From Raphanus sativus (lineage: Eukaryota > Streptophyta > Magnoliopsida > Brassicales > Brassicaceae), in contig NC_079511.1 in NCBI RefSeq assembly GCF_000801105.2, positions 20,855,792 through 20,919,791 on the forward strand: a stretch of 64,000 bases of DNA, given 5' to 3'. Position 1 is the first letter of the stretch. Each line of letters starts with the position of its first letter. The position numbers were made by a program, and so were the translations under genes. Below are positions 11,766-22,451 of this stretch, in pieces. The notes beneath the pieces are model-generated. The model did not search any database, was not told the DNA's origin, and was given only the letters and a program-made list of their open reading frames with translations.

Positions 11766-14362
11766 AAATTAGGCCCCGCTTGAATATTATAAATTAATGT
11801 GTGGGTTTTGAGTTGGGTCCTTCTCGGTTTGAATGAGTTCGGTCAAGTGTATATGAACCTATAAATATTTAAATAACTAATGTATCTAAAACGGGTTTGG
11901 ATATTTGTACCAAAAATAATCATATTACCTGATTCAGTCGAGGTCTTTTGAATCTAATTGGTTACATTATGACACATCTAAAATATATAACACTAATTAT
12001 AAAAAATAAATATCAATGTATACAAATGTTAATATCTTACACTGAAATAATTTTTTTGATCGGAAGATTAATCAAACCGAAAGACCATTCTCATTCAACG
12101 ACTATTCCTTAATAATTTCATTATTCAACCATTTCATTTTATCAAATTCAATGTCAGCCAGATTAGTCAAATCTTTTTTTTCATATCAAATAACAAACAT
12201 ATAATTAAAATTTTACTTTTTTAGGAATTTTTTTATCAATTTTAAATTGACACAAAAAGGCAGCGTATACATTTAAAAATAGAATCTAGCGGGTTGATCT
12301 GAGTGGAAATAAAAAAAGATTGAACTCAAAATATTTTCAAGAGATATCCATTTTCAGTATCTCAATTTCAATTCAAACGTGGGTTTGATTCACACTCAAT
12401 GTTATAATAGATTTGCCTCGACCAATACATGATTTTCTTTTAGTTTTTCTGGAATCTGGTCTTCTAATAGTAAGAAGTCTATCACGCTCCAGAAAAATCT
12501 CAATTTTGTATTTTTTAGATGAAAATTAAAAATTGTGTTTTTGGACCTACACGGCCAGAAGCTTCTCAAGCTCAAACATTTACTTGTTTAATTAGAAATT
12601 AGGCCCCACGCGTGTGGATTTTGAGTTCGGTCCTTCTAGGTTTGGGTGAGTTCGGTTCAATGTATAGGAACCTAAAAATATCTAAATAACAAATATATCT
12701 AAAACGGGTTTGGATATTCGTACCAAAAATAACCATATTATCTGATTCTGTCCAAGTCTTTTGAATCAAATTAGTTACATTATGACACATCTAAAATATA
12801 TAACACTAATCATGAAAAATAAATATCGATGTATAAAAATGTAAGAACAAATATCCTCGCGGACGCGCAGATCAATCTCTAGTAATATCTTATATTGAAA
12901 TAAAGTTTTTGATCGGAATATTAATCAAACCGAAAGACCTTTCTTATTCAACGGATATTCCTTAATAATTTCATTATTCAATCACTTCATTTTATCAAAT
13001 TCAATGTCAGCCAGATTAGTGAAATCTTTTTTTCATATCAAATGACAAACATATAATTAAAAATTACTTTTTTAAGAATTTTTTATCAATTTAAAATTGA
13101 CACAAAAAAGCGTATACATTTAAAAATGGAATCTATAAGCCAAGTTGGCGGGTTGATCTGAGTGGAAAAAAAAGGATTGAACTCAAAATATTTTCAAGAG
13201 ATATCCATTTTTCAGTATCTCACTCAATTCAAACGTGAGTTTGATTCATACTCCATGTTATAATAGATTTGCCTCGACCAATACATAATTTTCTTTTAGT
13301 TTTTCTAGAATCCGGTCTTCTAATAGTAAGAAGGAGTCTATCATGCTCCAGAAAAATCTCATTTTTTTTATTTTTAGAATTGTGTGTTTTGGACCTACAC
13401 AGCCAAAAGCTTCTCAATCTCAAACATTTACTTTTTTAGTTAGAAATTTGGCCATGCTTGAATATTATAAATTAATGTGTGGGTTTTGAGTTGGGTCCTT
13501 CTCGGTTAGGGTGAGTTCGGTTCAATGTATAGGAACCTATAAATATCTAAATAACCAATGTATCTAAAATGGATTTGAATATATGTACCAAAAATAACCA
13601 TATTACATGATTCGGTCTAGGTCTTTTGAATCTTTTTTTTTCTCGACAGGTCTTTTGAATCTAATTAGTTACATTATGATACATCTAAAATATATAACAC
13701 TAATTATGAAAAATAAATATTGATGTATAAAAATGTAAGAACAAATATCCGTGCGGACGTGCGTGTCAATCTCTAGTAATATCTTATACTGAAATGAAGT
13801 TTTTGATTGGAAGATTAATCAAACCAAAAGACTTTTCTCATTCAACGGCTATTCCTTAATAATTTTATTATTCAATTATTCAATCATTTCATTTTATCAA
13901 ATTCAGTGTCAGCCAGATTAGTCAAATATTTTTTTTTCATATCAAATAACAAACATATAATTAAAAATTACTTTTTTAGGAATTTTTTATCAATTTCAAA
14001 TTGACACAAAAAGGCGTATACATTTAAAAATGGAATCTATAAGCCAAGTCGGCGGGTTGATCTGAGTGGAAATAAAAATTAAGGATTGAACTCAAAATAT
14101 TTTCAAGAGATATCCGTTTTCAGTATCTCAATTTCAATTCAAATGTGAGTTTGATTCACACTCCATGTTATAATAGATTTGCCTCGACTAATACAGAATT
14201 TTCTTTTAGTTTTTCTGGAATCCAGTCTTCTAATAGTAAGAAGTCTATCACGCTCTAGAAAATCTCAATTTTGTATTTTTTAGAAGAAAATTAAAAATTG
14301 TATTTTTGGACCTACACGGCGAGAAGCTTCTCAAGCTCAAACATTTACCCTTTTAGTTAGAG
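11766..14362. repeat. three tandem ~0.85-kb repeat units
   Basis: Units at about 11766-12594, 12595-13441 and 13442-14362. Each contains, in order, a GTGGGTTTTGAG-like start, TTCGGT, CATTATGA(C/T)ACATCTAAAA, TTTGATCGGAAGATTAATCA, TCAATGTCAGCCAGATTAGT, TTGCCTCGACCAATACA and a GGACCTACACGGC-like end. Units 2 and 3 carry a Helitron-tail sequence that unit 1 lacks. No coding capacity is visible. Confidence 0.85.
12858..12882 (+). mobile_element. Helitron 3' terminus in tandem unit 2
   Basis: CGCG (12858-12861), GA, CGCG (12864-12867), eleven bases, then CTAG (12879-12882) before T: a textbook Helitron tail. The equivalent point in unit 3 (about 13750-13776) has a degenerate copy ending CTCTAG. 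Unit 1 has no such sequence. Confidence 0.6.
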
Positions 14363-14373
14363 ACCAACATTTT

Positions 14374-14437
14374 GGAGATAAGCGGACTCGAACACTGACA
14401 TCCGCCACATGGTAAACCACCGCCTATCTCTCAAACC
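14374..14437 (-). pseudogene. plastid rRNA-operon spacer fragment (NUPT)
   Basis: Read on the minus strand, GGCGGTGGTTTACCATGTGG and GTTCGAGTCCGCTTATCTCC are nearly identical to a conserved stretch I recall from the chloroplast rRNA-operon spacer upstream of rrn23. Small differences and a 3-bp insertion suggest decay in the nucleus. Assignment is from memory. Confidence 0.55.
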
Positions 14438-14744
14438 ATAGTAATTTTATTTGACCAGAAAATTAAATCATTTATTTCTCATGAAATTTCAGTATAAGAA
14501 ACTACATTATTATTACTGATTAGTAAAATTCATACCCGACGGGTTGATTCGCATGGAGAAAAAAGAAGAAGGATTAAAATCCAAATATTTTCGTGGGATA
14601 TCCATTTTCCGGATAAGACACGTTATTAGAAGAAAGATTTGAAATAACATTTTATTTAATTTGTTATTATTATTTCATAGTTATATTTAGTAAATTGTTA
14701 TTTATTAATATTTTATTCATATTTCACTCAAGTTTCAGAAGTCT

Positions 14745-14812
14745 GACTTCCCCTCTAATTCGAACCTGTGACCAATCAGTTAACAGCTGACCGCTCGAGA
14801 TTATGATAATAC
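14745..14812 (-). pseudogene. degenerate tRNA-Asn(GUU)-like sequence, plastid type
   Basis: On the minus strand GAGCGGTCAGCTGTTAACTG keeps an anticodon-arm pattern with GTT in the loop, and AGGTTCGAATT (14768-14758) is a B-box/T-arm. The words match plastid trnN-GUU. The acceptor and D arms are too changed for a working tRNA. It could instead be the head of a tRNA-derived SINE. Confidence 0.45.
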
Positions 14813-15277
14813 ATCTATTTGATTTTGAAACATTAATAAGCCCATTTATTTAGTTTGGGGTTTCTTGTACCTATTTTATTCTATCTCATTAGGTTCTATT
14901 CTATATATTTTTATTAGGTTGTGTATTAGTATCCTATTTTTGCGCAATTCACAGTGTTCAATAAGCAATTGATATTTCACAATCAAGGCTATCGGTTACC
15001 CATGAGTATTTAGCCTTGCAAGGTCACAGAAAGAACAGGTTCAAAATCACAATCAATTCCTTTTCCAAATCTTGTTGCTGCTGCCCAAGCTCTTAAAGTG
15101 GATCCATAAGACCTCATACCTAGAGCTAAGAGCAACCTTATTGGTGAGTATGTAACTCAGTTTCTAAACAAAAATTAAAATTATTATTTGATAACATTTT
15201 ATTTATTTATAAAATTAAAAAGACTTCTAAAACTATAAACCATTTAATAAATGACATGTGTAATACTAAGTATCTAA
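14813..15277. other. unannotated AT-rich spacer
   Basis: Between the plastid-like scraps and the Pong-like element. 14970-15140 is less AT-rich and reads like a decayed exon in places (for example around 15050-15110), but I recognise no protein and there are stops in every frame. Confidence 0.3.
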
Positions 15278-15366
15278 GAGTAACTCCAATCGAACGGCAA
15301 AACGTCAAATATGACGTGCTTCACTCTCCAACCGAACGACAAACCCAACGGCATAAATAATTTTTT

Positions 15367-15422
15367 GGTGTTTTGTGAACAGTGTTACACCATATTTGGT
15401 GTAACACTGTTCACAAAACACC
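15367..15422. repeat. perfect 26-bp inverted repeat in left subterminal region
   Basis: Arms 15367-15392 and 15397-15422 are exact reverse complements around the four-base loop TATT, so transcripts or single strands would form a long stable hairpin. Its centre, ACACCATATTTGGTGT (15387-15402), recurs near the right end with one base changed. Confidence 0.97.
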
Positions 15423-15677
15423 GAAACTTAAAATAATTTTTATTCTTACTTTTATCTTAAAATAATATATTTAAATGAATATATATCAGTTAATTATACT
15501 TTTAGCATATATTAATAAGCAAATTAATTAAAAATACAAATAAATACCATCAATTAAAAATACAAATAATTAAAATTAAACACACATAAAATTATCAATT
15601 AAAATCAAACACACAAAAATTACATAATTTTAAAAAAATACACATAAAACACACAAAATATAAATTTTAATAATAAT

Positions 15678-16736
15678 CTAATAAATTCCGGGAAATCCAT
15701 TTCCGCCTCCGCTAAGCAAATTATAGTACTGGGAAAAATCTTGTTGCTCACTTGGTGATTTTGGGTCTTCATCTTGAGGTTGTTGTCCTTGAACTTGACT
15801 TCCTTGAGCTTGATCCCCTTGAGCTTGGTCTCCTTGAGCTTGATATGCTCGATATTGGGATCCATGATATTGTTTTTGAGAACCTTCTCCGTGTTCTTCA
15901 TATTGGGTTGTTGGTGCTCTTCTACTTAGAATCATCGTTCTTTCATTTTCAATATACGCATGTCTTGCTGGATCAGTTATAGAACTCAAATCCGCGAGTA
16001 ACATTTTACGCTCATGTTTCTTTCTTTGTAACTCTATTTTCTGTCTTTTAATTTCGTTTCTTTCTGAAGTACCTTTAACCATAGCTTTTAGAAGCTTATC
16101 ATTTTGCTCCATCATTTGTTTACATTGTTCATCAGAGTGTTGTTTTTTTTTTGCTTTTTTCACACCCATTGGTCTCTTTGATAAATTACCACTGGATTCT
16201 TCACTATTTAAATTTAGATCGAAGGAATTCATACCAATGGATGGCGATGACTCATCTTGGATTGATGAAGACGATTTGGCATTACGACTTTCTACTGAGA
16301 ATGCAATTGATCTGTTGCTGTGGTTATTTGAAAAATTTTCAATACCTTTAAGGATTGGCCAGACGTGATCAAATTTAAACCCTTTCTTGTATTTGACTTC
16401 TTGTGTCAATAACATCTTCGCTTGGTTTAACTGATTTTATATTAAGAAAGAGAAAAATGTAAATAAGTTAGAAAACATAAAAAATAATAAAGTAGGAGCA
16501 AATACAACCTTAATCTATTTATACACACTTACAATGTCTTGGGTTTGCAAAGATCTTCTCGGTCTTGGTTGGGTAAGAGAAATCTCAGATTTTTCATATT
16601 CAGTTTGAACTCTTGTCCAAAATTGATCGCCTGATTGGTTTATCCCTATGATTGGATTTTGAGAAACATCAAGATACACATGACATAAGTGTTTATCTTC
16701 TTCAATAGAATATGATTGAGAGCGAATTGAGGCCAT
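15678..16736 (-). CDS. Pong-like ORF1, Myb/SANT-like accessory protein
   Basis: Two exons, 16736-16533 and 16430-15678, joined across a 102-bp intron with GTAAGT donor and TCAG acceptor, phase 0, giving 318 aa. The start at 16736 (MASIRSQSYS) is preferred to an ATG at 16787 because family members begin shortly before the SANT-like helix. Exon 1 has the Trp/acidic SANT-like pattern (SYSIEEDKHLCHVYLDVS, FWTRVQTEY). Exon 2 has KYKKGFKFDHVWPILK, a nuclear-type basic stretch (GVKKAKKKQ), a long charged helix (about residues 150-215) and a Gln/Gly-rich tail with AQGDQ repeats. In Pong-type elements ORF1 binds DNA and helps the transposase. No frameshift was seen; the splice appears to skip part of the family's middle region, so an internal deletion is possible. 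Confidence 0.75.
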
Positions 16737-16900
16737 TTTAAAAGGAATATTAATGGTAAGAAAATAAATACAAGATGGTGTGATCATTCAACGAGAAGTA
16801 TACATTTTATAGACAAGTGAAGGCAAACGTAATTGTTACATCTTGGCCACAAAAATTCAGAGATATTTTGGTATTTTTATGAGATAATTATAATTTATGT

Positions 16901-17470
16901 AAAGATGATGAGACTTGTGAATGCAACGGCTAGATCTTGGTCAACAAAATTCAATGGGTAAGATCAATTTGTTTTTTTCTTAGATAGTGGTAAGGGACAT
17001 AAAGATGATGCGACTAATCAAAGCAATGGTTGGATCTTGGTCGAAAAAATTCAATGGGTAAGATCAATTTATATTTTTCTTAGATAGTGGTCATTGATAA
17101 AGATGATGAGACTGATTAAAGCAATGGTTGGATCTTGGTCGAAAAAATTCAATGGGTAAGATCAATTTGTATTTTTCTTAGATAATGGTCATTGATAAAG
17201 ATGATGAGACTGATCAATGTAACGGTTAGATTTTGGTCAACAAAATTCAACGGCAAGATCAATTTGTATTTTTCTAGATAGTGGTCATTAGGATAAAGAA
17301 GATGAGACTGATCAATGCAACAGTTAGATCTTGGTCGACAAAATTTAACGGGTAAGATCAATTTGTATTTTCTTAGATAGTGGTCACTGAGATAAATATG
17401 ATGAGAATGATCAATATAACGGTTAGATTTTGGTCGAAAAAATTGAACGGATAAGATTGAATTACTCACA
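16901..17470. repeat. ~98-bp minisatellite, six units
   Basis: Units start at about 16901, 17001, 17099, 17197, 17295 and 17395. Each has AAAGATGATGAGACT, GGTTGGATCTTGGTCGA, AAATTCAA(T/C)GGGTAAGATC and TTTTTCTTAGATAGTGGTCA. It fills the space between the two divergent transposon genes, ending about 70 bp before the transposase ATG, and so occupies their shared promoter region. Confidence 0.9.
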
Positions 17471-17541
17471 CTATAAAGAGGGTACCATATATGGAAAATA
17501 AGATGAATACCACCATCATCTTCTATTAATTCTTACAAAAA

Positions 17542-18866
17542 ATGAATTTCAACTATGGAAGTTCATCTTATATACTACATTCTTCTTCTTCTTCATCTTC
17601 TTCTTCAGATGATGATTATTACGAGGATATAGAAAAGCAAGTAGTAGCTCAAATTACTGCTAACAACAATTTTTTCATCACTCATAACCTATCTAACTCG
17701 GAGGGTTCCCACGGTGGATCTATTCCGGGTCATGTAGTTATCAACCGTGATCTAGAAATTTCTTCTCGCAATCTCTTTAATGATTATTTTTCAGATAATC
17801 CTTTGTTCTCGGAGACGATGTTCCGACGAAGATTTTGGATGAGCCGTCCTTTGTTTATGCATATTCATGATGCTATATAAAGACATGACAATTACTTTTT
17901 CCAGCGAAGAGATGGTGTTGGTAGACTTGGGTTGTCTGGTTTGCAAAAAATAAATGTTGTATTTCGGATGTTGGCGTATGGGTTACCGGCGGATTCCACC
18001 GATGAGTACATCAAAATAGGAGAGTCCACTACTATAGAAAGTATGAAGCGATTATGTCGTGTTATTGTCGAGGTGTTTGGAAGTAGTTACCTTCGATCAC
18101 CTGACGCTAATGATGTTGAACGACTACTTCAGATTGGAGAACGCCGAAGATTTCCAGGTATGTTTGGGTAGTTTAGATTGTATGCATTGGAAATGGAAAA
18201 ACTGCCCAATAGCTTGGGAAGGACAATATGTTGGTCGTAGTGGATCTCCTACTAGAAGCTGTAGCTGATTATGATCTTTGGATTTGGCATGCATATTTTG
18301 GTCTACCAGGATCTAACAATGATATTAATGTGTTAGAGGCGTCTCATCTTTTTGCTAATTTAGCTGAAGGAACTGCTCCACCCGCTAATTATGTTATTAA
18401 TGGGAAAGTTATAATACGGTTATTATTTAGCTGATGGTATATATCCAAAATGGTCCACTCTTGTTCAAACAATTCACGATCCACGTGGTCCCAAAAATAA
18501 TTATTTGCAAAGAAGCAAGAAGCTTGTAGAAAAGATGTGGAATGTGCATTTGGAGTATTACAGTCACAATTTGCAATTGTGGCTGGACCAACACGCTTTT
18601 GGAGTAAGAAAGTGTTACATGATATAATGACAACTTGTATCATAATGCATAATATGATCGTAGAGGATGAACGTGATGTTGATGCAACAATTGAAGAACG
18701 AACAGAAGTCCCAGCTGCTGAAGTTGAGATGACGGGTGAAGATGATGCTCGATTTCAAGAATTCTTAGCTCGACATAGAAAAATTAAGGATCGAGAAGCG
18801 CATATTAAACTTCGTAATGATTTAATTGAACACTTGTGGTTTGAATATACTAATTCTGAAAATTAG
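17542..18866 (+). pseudogene. PIF/Harbinger DDE transposase, broken
   Basis: Recognisable DDE_Tnp_4/HARBI1-type protein in several frames: a Ser-rich N-terminus (17542), FRRRFWMSRPLFMHI, then an in-frame TAA at 17878-17880; the same frame continues from GLSGLQKINVVFRMLAYG to about 18166, where an extra G shifts the frame just before the first catalytic Asp (SLDCMHWKW). Further indels lie near 18255 and 18405-18430. The second Asp (GSNNDINVL) and the Glu region (VECAFGVLQ, about 18540) remain. The C-terminal part ends at 18866. One stop plus at least three frameshifts make it non-functional. Confidence 0.9.
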
Positions 18867-19242
18867 TATGATGTATTTTATTTCTGGTTATTTATATTTT
18901 ATGCATTGTAATTTTGTTTAACGGATTGTAATCTTACATCTTTCTTAATTTATCACATAATATTATTATTTACCAAAACTAAATAAATTATTCCAATTAA
19001 TTTCTTCAGTTTTCAAATTATTGATTAATATATTTTTTTATCAATTGTAATTTTTTATTTTATTTATTAATTAATCAGTTGTATAAATAATAATTATTTA
19101 TTAAAACTATTAAAAAATAGACACCAAACTAAATTTAATATTATAATAATAGAGAATATTCTTTTTGGTGTGGAATTTGGTGTTTGTGGTTGGAGATGAA
19201 AAAGAAAGTGAAACACCAAAATACCAAATTTGATGTTTTTTT

Positions 19243-19260
19243 CACACCAAATTTGGTGTG
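19243..19260. repeat. 18-bp perfect palindrome in right subterminal region
   Basis: CACACCAAATTTGGTGTG equals its own reverse complement. Its 16-bp core differs from the centre of the left hairpin (15387-15402) by one base, so it is a candidate transposase or ORF1 binding site. Confidence 0.9.
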
Positions 19261-19276
19261 TGGGTTGGAAATGCCT

Positions 19277-19577
19277 TAAGGGTATGAGTGCAGAGATACT
19301 TTCCCATGTCTCTCTCCTACTTTCCTATTTTTCTTTTTTTTTTTCTTTTTTCTTAAATGTTGAGATACCTTATTGGTATCACCCATTGGATATGCTCTAA
19401 TATCATATAACCCGATTGAGACATTGTAGAATAGACTAAACCTCTCTTAATATCTTTTTCAGCTAGAGCAGATACATTTTCTTACCTACTTCAATTCTTT
19501 GATATTCTAAATATTCAATTCAAAATATCAAAATAGATAAACCGGCTTTCTAAACTATGGTTTGTTCGAGTAACCTA
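19277..19577. other. spacer without visible gene
   Basis: AT- and pyrimidine-rich sequence between the Pong-like element and the plastid mosaic. Nothing gene-like was seen. Confidence 0.4.
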
Positions 19578-19620
19578 GGATTTGGCTCAGGATTGCCCAT
19601 TGTTAATTCCAGGGTTTCCC
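19578..19620 (-). pseudogene. plastid trnL(UAA) intron fragment (NUPT)
   Basis: On the minus strand the 43 bases include CCTGGAATTAACAATGGGCA and ATCCTGAGCCAAATCC, which match the well-known chloroplast trnL intron segment at all but about two positions. Match is from memory. Confidence 0.75.
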
Positions 19621-19778
19621 ATTTTTGTACTGTCTCAAGATATACTGATTGGACTCTATGTACTAACGAGCGGCACTCATCGAGGTATTTGTGCAAACAG
19701 ATATAATCCATGTAATTGAAAAAAATTATCAAAATGAAAAAAATTGCGAAACAAACTATAAGTATATAAAACAATCAT

Positions 19779-19876
19779 TTTTCCATTTCTCTGTGTAAAT
19801 AACCTAATATGGGTTCACTGTCAACATCCTCACCGTATAGAATAACAATTAAGCGAATAACATGGATGGATGGTGG
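19779..19876 (-). pseudogene. ndhH: plastid ndhH fragment (NUPT)
   Basis: Minus-strand translation gives [20 protein letters not shown] followed by GYLHREMEK, clearly the N-terminal region of chloroplast NAD(P)H dehydrogenase subunit H with substitutions. Only about 33 codons remain; a nuclear plastid-DNA relic, not a gene. Confidence 0.8.
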
Positions 19877-19890
19877 GCAAGCAGATAATT

Positions 19891-20043
19891 TATGATGAAA
19901 AATATGAGCTTCAAAAGAATGATTCAAAGTTCTTGCAGAGCAGAAACATGCAGTACCAGAGACGAGGTATGTCTTCCAAAGAACAAGGCTTTTCTTTAGA
20001 ATAAGCAAATTCATTTGGGACCCCGCAGATCCACTCTTTTTCC
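19891..20043 (+). pseudogene. ycf2: plastid ycf2 fragment (NUPT)
   Basis: Plus-strand translation gives [17 protein letters not shown] and MSSKEQGF in one frame, then after a one-base shift [17 protein letters not shown] in the next, in the order known for chloroplast ycf2. About 50 codons, frameshifted. It abuts the ndhH fragment but is in the opposite orientation. Confidence 0.8.
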
Positions 20044-22451
20044 GCCATGCATTGAAAAATAAAGAAAATAGGCAGATTTTGAATTTTGAATAGAAGAATG
20101 ACAAAATTCCATATGGTAAAATAAAATATCTCTCATATTTCCCTCTAATAAAGATAATACAAGGCCACTTTAGATGAATAACAATGGAAATTAAATGTGG
20201 TAACTGGGTGATGATGCAAAAAATATACGTATTTGCATAAGTGGTTAAAAAGAAGTGATGATATTATCCTTTTGTCTATTATGTGTCACTGTTTGACCTC
20301 ATATTTCTCAAAAAATAGCTTCGTGAAATTATAAGTGAGTCAGTTGGCAGATTTTGTATCAGTCAAGTTGAGAGGAAGATATTTGGTTGAGGTCAAATTT
20401 TTGCTTATCGAAGTTTTGAATAGAAGAAATTGAAAAATCTAATTTATAAGCATGTAAATTATAATATCCATTACAATTATGAACCAGCCCAGAAAAATGA
20501 TTTAAGAAAAATATATACGTTAACATGTTAGTTAGCCGGTTTAGGAATTATATATCCTTAAAATTATTAGATAAACATAAAAGTGTAAGCAAAAATATTA
20601 GTAGACAATATATTAAAATATCCATAGTGAAATTCTTTGACTATTGTTTTGGTCAATTAACCGGATCAATCTTATAATAACTAGTAATATCATTTTATTA
20701 ACAAAGATTTCAATGTTTATTAGCTCAAAATAGAACTAAGAATAATTATATTATTTCAGATTAAAACACACATTGAGAAGGATATGCAATTTTATTATCA
20801 GATAAAACATATATAATCGATCAGACTTATAAAAGTAATATGCAGAAAATAATTTTTGTGTCTGTAATATAAATGTGTATTATATACATTACTAGGTTGA
20901 GATCTGCGCCTTGCACGGAGTGAAATTGCTATTTAATAATTTGAAAATATGTATCAGATGTTTTTAGAAGTTTTGTTTATGTTTCGGTTCGTTATGTATT
21001 ACACCATATGTAAGTAAATAGTTGGTCATGCATATTTTTGTAATCTTTCTGAAATTATATCAATTCAGCCAATATTTGGGCACTTATTATATTTGAGATC
21101 TCGTTAAATTTTATAAAACATTTTTTATCAACAAATTTCATAAAATCTACTACTTTTGAAATATCCCTTCCTTTCATAGATTCATAAGCCTCTCTCCCTT
21201 ATACTAATTTTATTTAAGAGCAATTTTATAACAACAAAATTACAAAAGTATGGTTTTAGAATAAATATATTCATCATTTGGTTAACAAAATTAATTTTAA
21301 TAAAATTATTATTTTGTACAATTTCAATAGTTTTCTTTTAAACTGCATACTATTCCAAACAACACATATACAAAAAATACATTATATAATTTCCTAAAAT
21401 AATTATATATACATGTTATAAAATATAATATTTTAAATAGAAACAATCCGAGTTTTAAAAATGCATCAAAATCTAGTTAATACTTTAAAGTTGAAACTAA
21501 AATTACATAAAACGACAACAGTTGAAATCCCACCAAAAACCAAGCTGGCAACTTTCAAAAAGCCTAGAGTCAAAACCTCGGAGGAACAAAGATCGTTCTC
21601 CAGAAGCTTTAACAAACCAAACCCAGAAATTAGAATACGAAAACGAAATATACTCTTCCATACAAAACTTCTGAAGTGAATCAACGAATATAACTTAATT
21701 GTTATTTTTGATGTGAGTGGGTTCCATCTATTAAACGCATATTAGGTTGGAGTCCAAGCTCCAAAATGGCACTAAAGCGTGATTATCGCATTAATAAACT
21801 TAGTTAGCCACTACAGTATAAAACCGACCTGCAAACATCCCTCACCTTCACTCTTCCTTTAACCCCAAAAAATCACTCCTCTCCTCGCTTTTGCTAAACA
21901 CATTTCCCTTCTTCCTGCAACTTTACTCTTTTTATGGCAAACATAAAGTCACCCTTTATTATTCTATCTTCTTGAGCATATATGTTTGATCAATCAATTC
22001 AAGGCTTAAGCATGCTATTTTATCCAAAAATAATAACGTGGAAATTGTCAAATAAACATATCAGCCAAAATGGCGTGGTCAATTAGTGTTGTTCAAGTGC
22101 TACAAGACCTGTTATGTAGAATCGAGACAGTTCATCTACAATCTATATTAAATTTTCTTTTATCAAGAAATTTCAAGTGACAAAACGTTTACCTACTTCA
22201 GATCTATCTCAAGAATTGTTTTCCAAGTTGACAAAAAGTAATTGTTTCCCTATAATCTTTTGAGAAACAACTAATGTATGCCAAAATCGAAATGACAGAA
22301 TGAATGAAAAGAAAAAGAGACGCTAGTCTTTCACACCACACCATAATTTTACACAATTAATTAGCTATTATCCCTAAATACTACATTATGTTGCTTCACA
22401 TATTACACAAAAAACTTACAAATCCAAATCGTTTAAAAGTATCCCTCTTTT
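20044..22451. other. AT-rich intergenic region with a Helitron-like end
   Basis: No supported gene. At 20892-20895 the minus strand ends CTAG|T after GGCGCAGATCTCAAC, resembling a Brassicaceae Helitron tail; no partner 5' end was located. ORFs near 21461-21684 overlap on both strands and look like chance. Confidence 0.45.
21817..21975 (+). promoter_or_regulatory. possible TATA box, leader and 13-codon ORF
   Basis: TATAAAA (21817-21823) is followed by a pyrimidine-rich leader and, 117 bp downstream, an ATG opening a 13-residue ORF (MANIKSPFIILSS, stop at 21975). It looks like the start of a transcription unit, but no downstream exon is recognisable. It could be a decayed gene, a non-coding RNA start or chance. 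Confidence 0.25.

Larger units (their letters stand above)
15278..19276. mobile_element. PIF/Harbinger (Pong-like) DNA transposon
   Basis: 3999 bp with short imperfect terminal inverted repeats (GAGTAACTCCAATC at the left; AGGCATTTCCAACC read inward from the right) and a TAA target duplication (15275-15277, 19277-19279), as expected for this superfamily. It carries the two expected genes: a Myb/SANT-like accessory ORF (minus strand) and a DDE transposase (plus strand), arranged divergently around a minisatellite. Both subterminal regions carry a palindrome built on ACACCA-ATTTGGTGT. Transposase lesions make the copy non-autonomous. Confidence 0.9.

Noticed and set aside
14745..14812. Functional tRNA-Asn gene
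   Set aside because: Acceptor and D arms do not pair; only the anticodon and T-arm regions are recognisable.
16737..16787. Upstream ATG of the Pong-like ORF1
   Set aside because: It adds a hydrophobic 17-residue stretch not expected in the family; the ATG at 16736 fits better.
17149..17469. Minus-strand 106-codon ORF
   Set aside because: It is a repeated peptide made by the 98-bp minisatellite, with no protein family resemblance.
21461..21684. Overlapping 72-codon ORFs on opposite strands
   Set aside because: They lie in AT-rich sequence without motifs, promoter or homology that I recognise.
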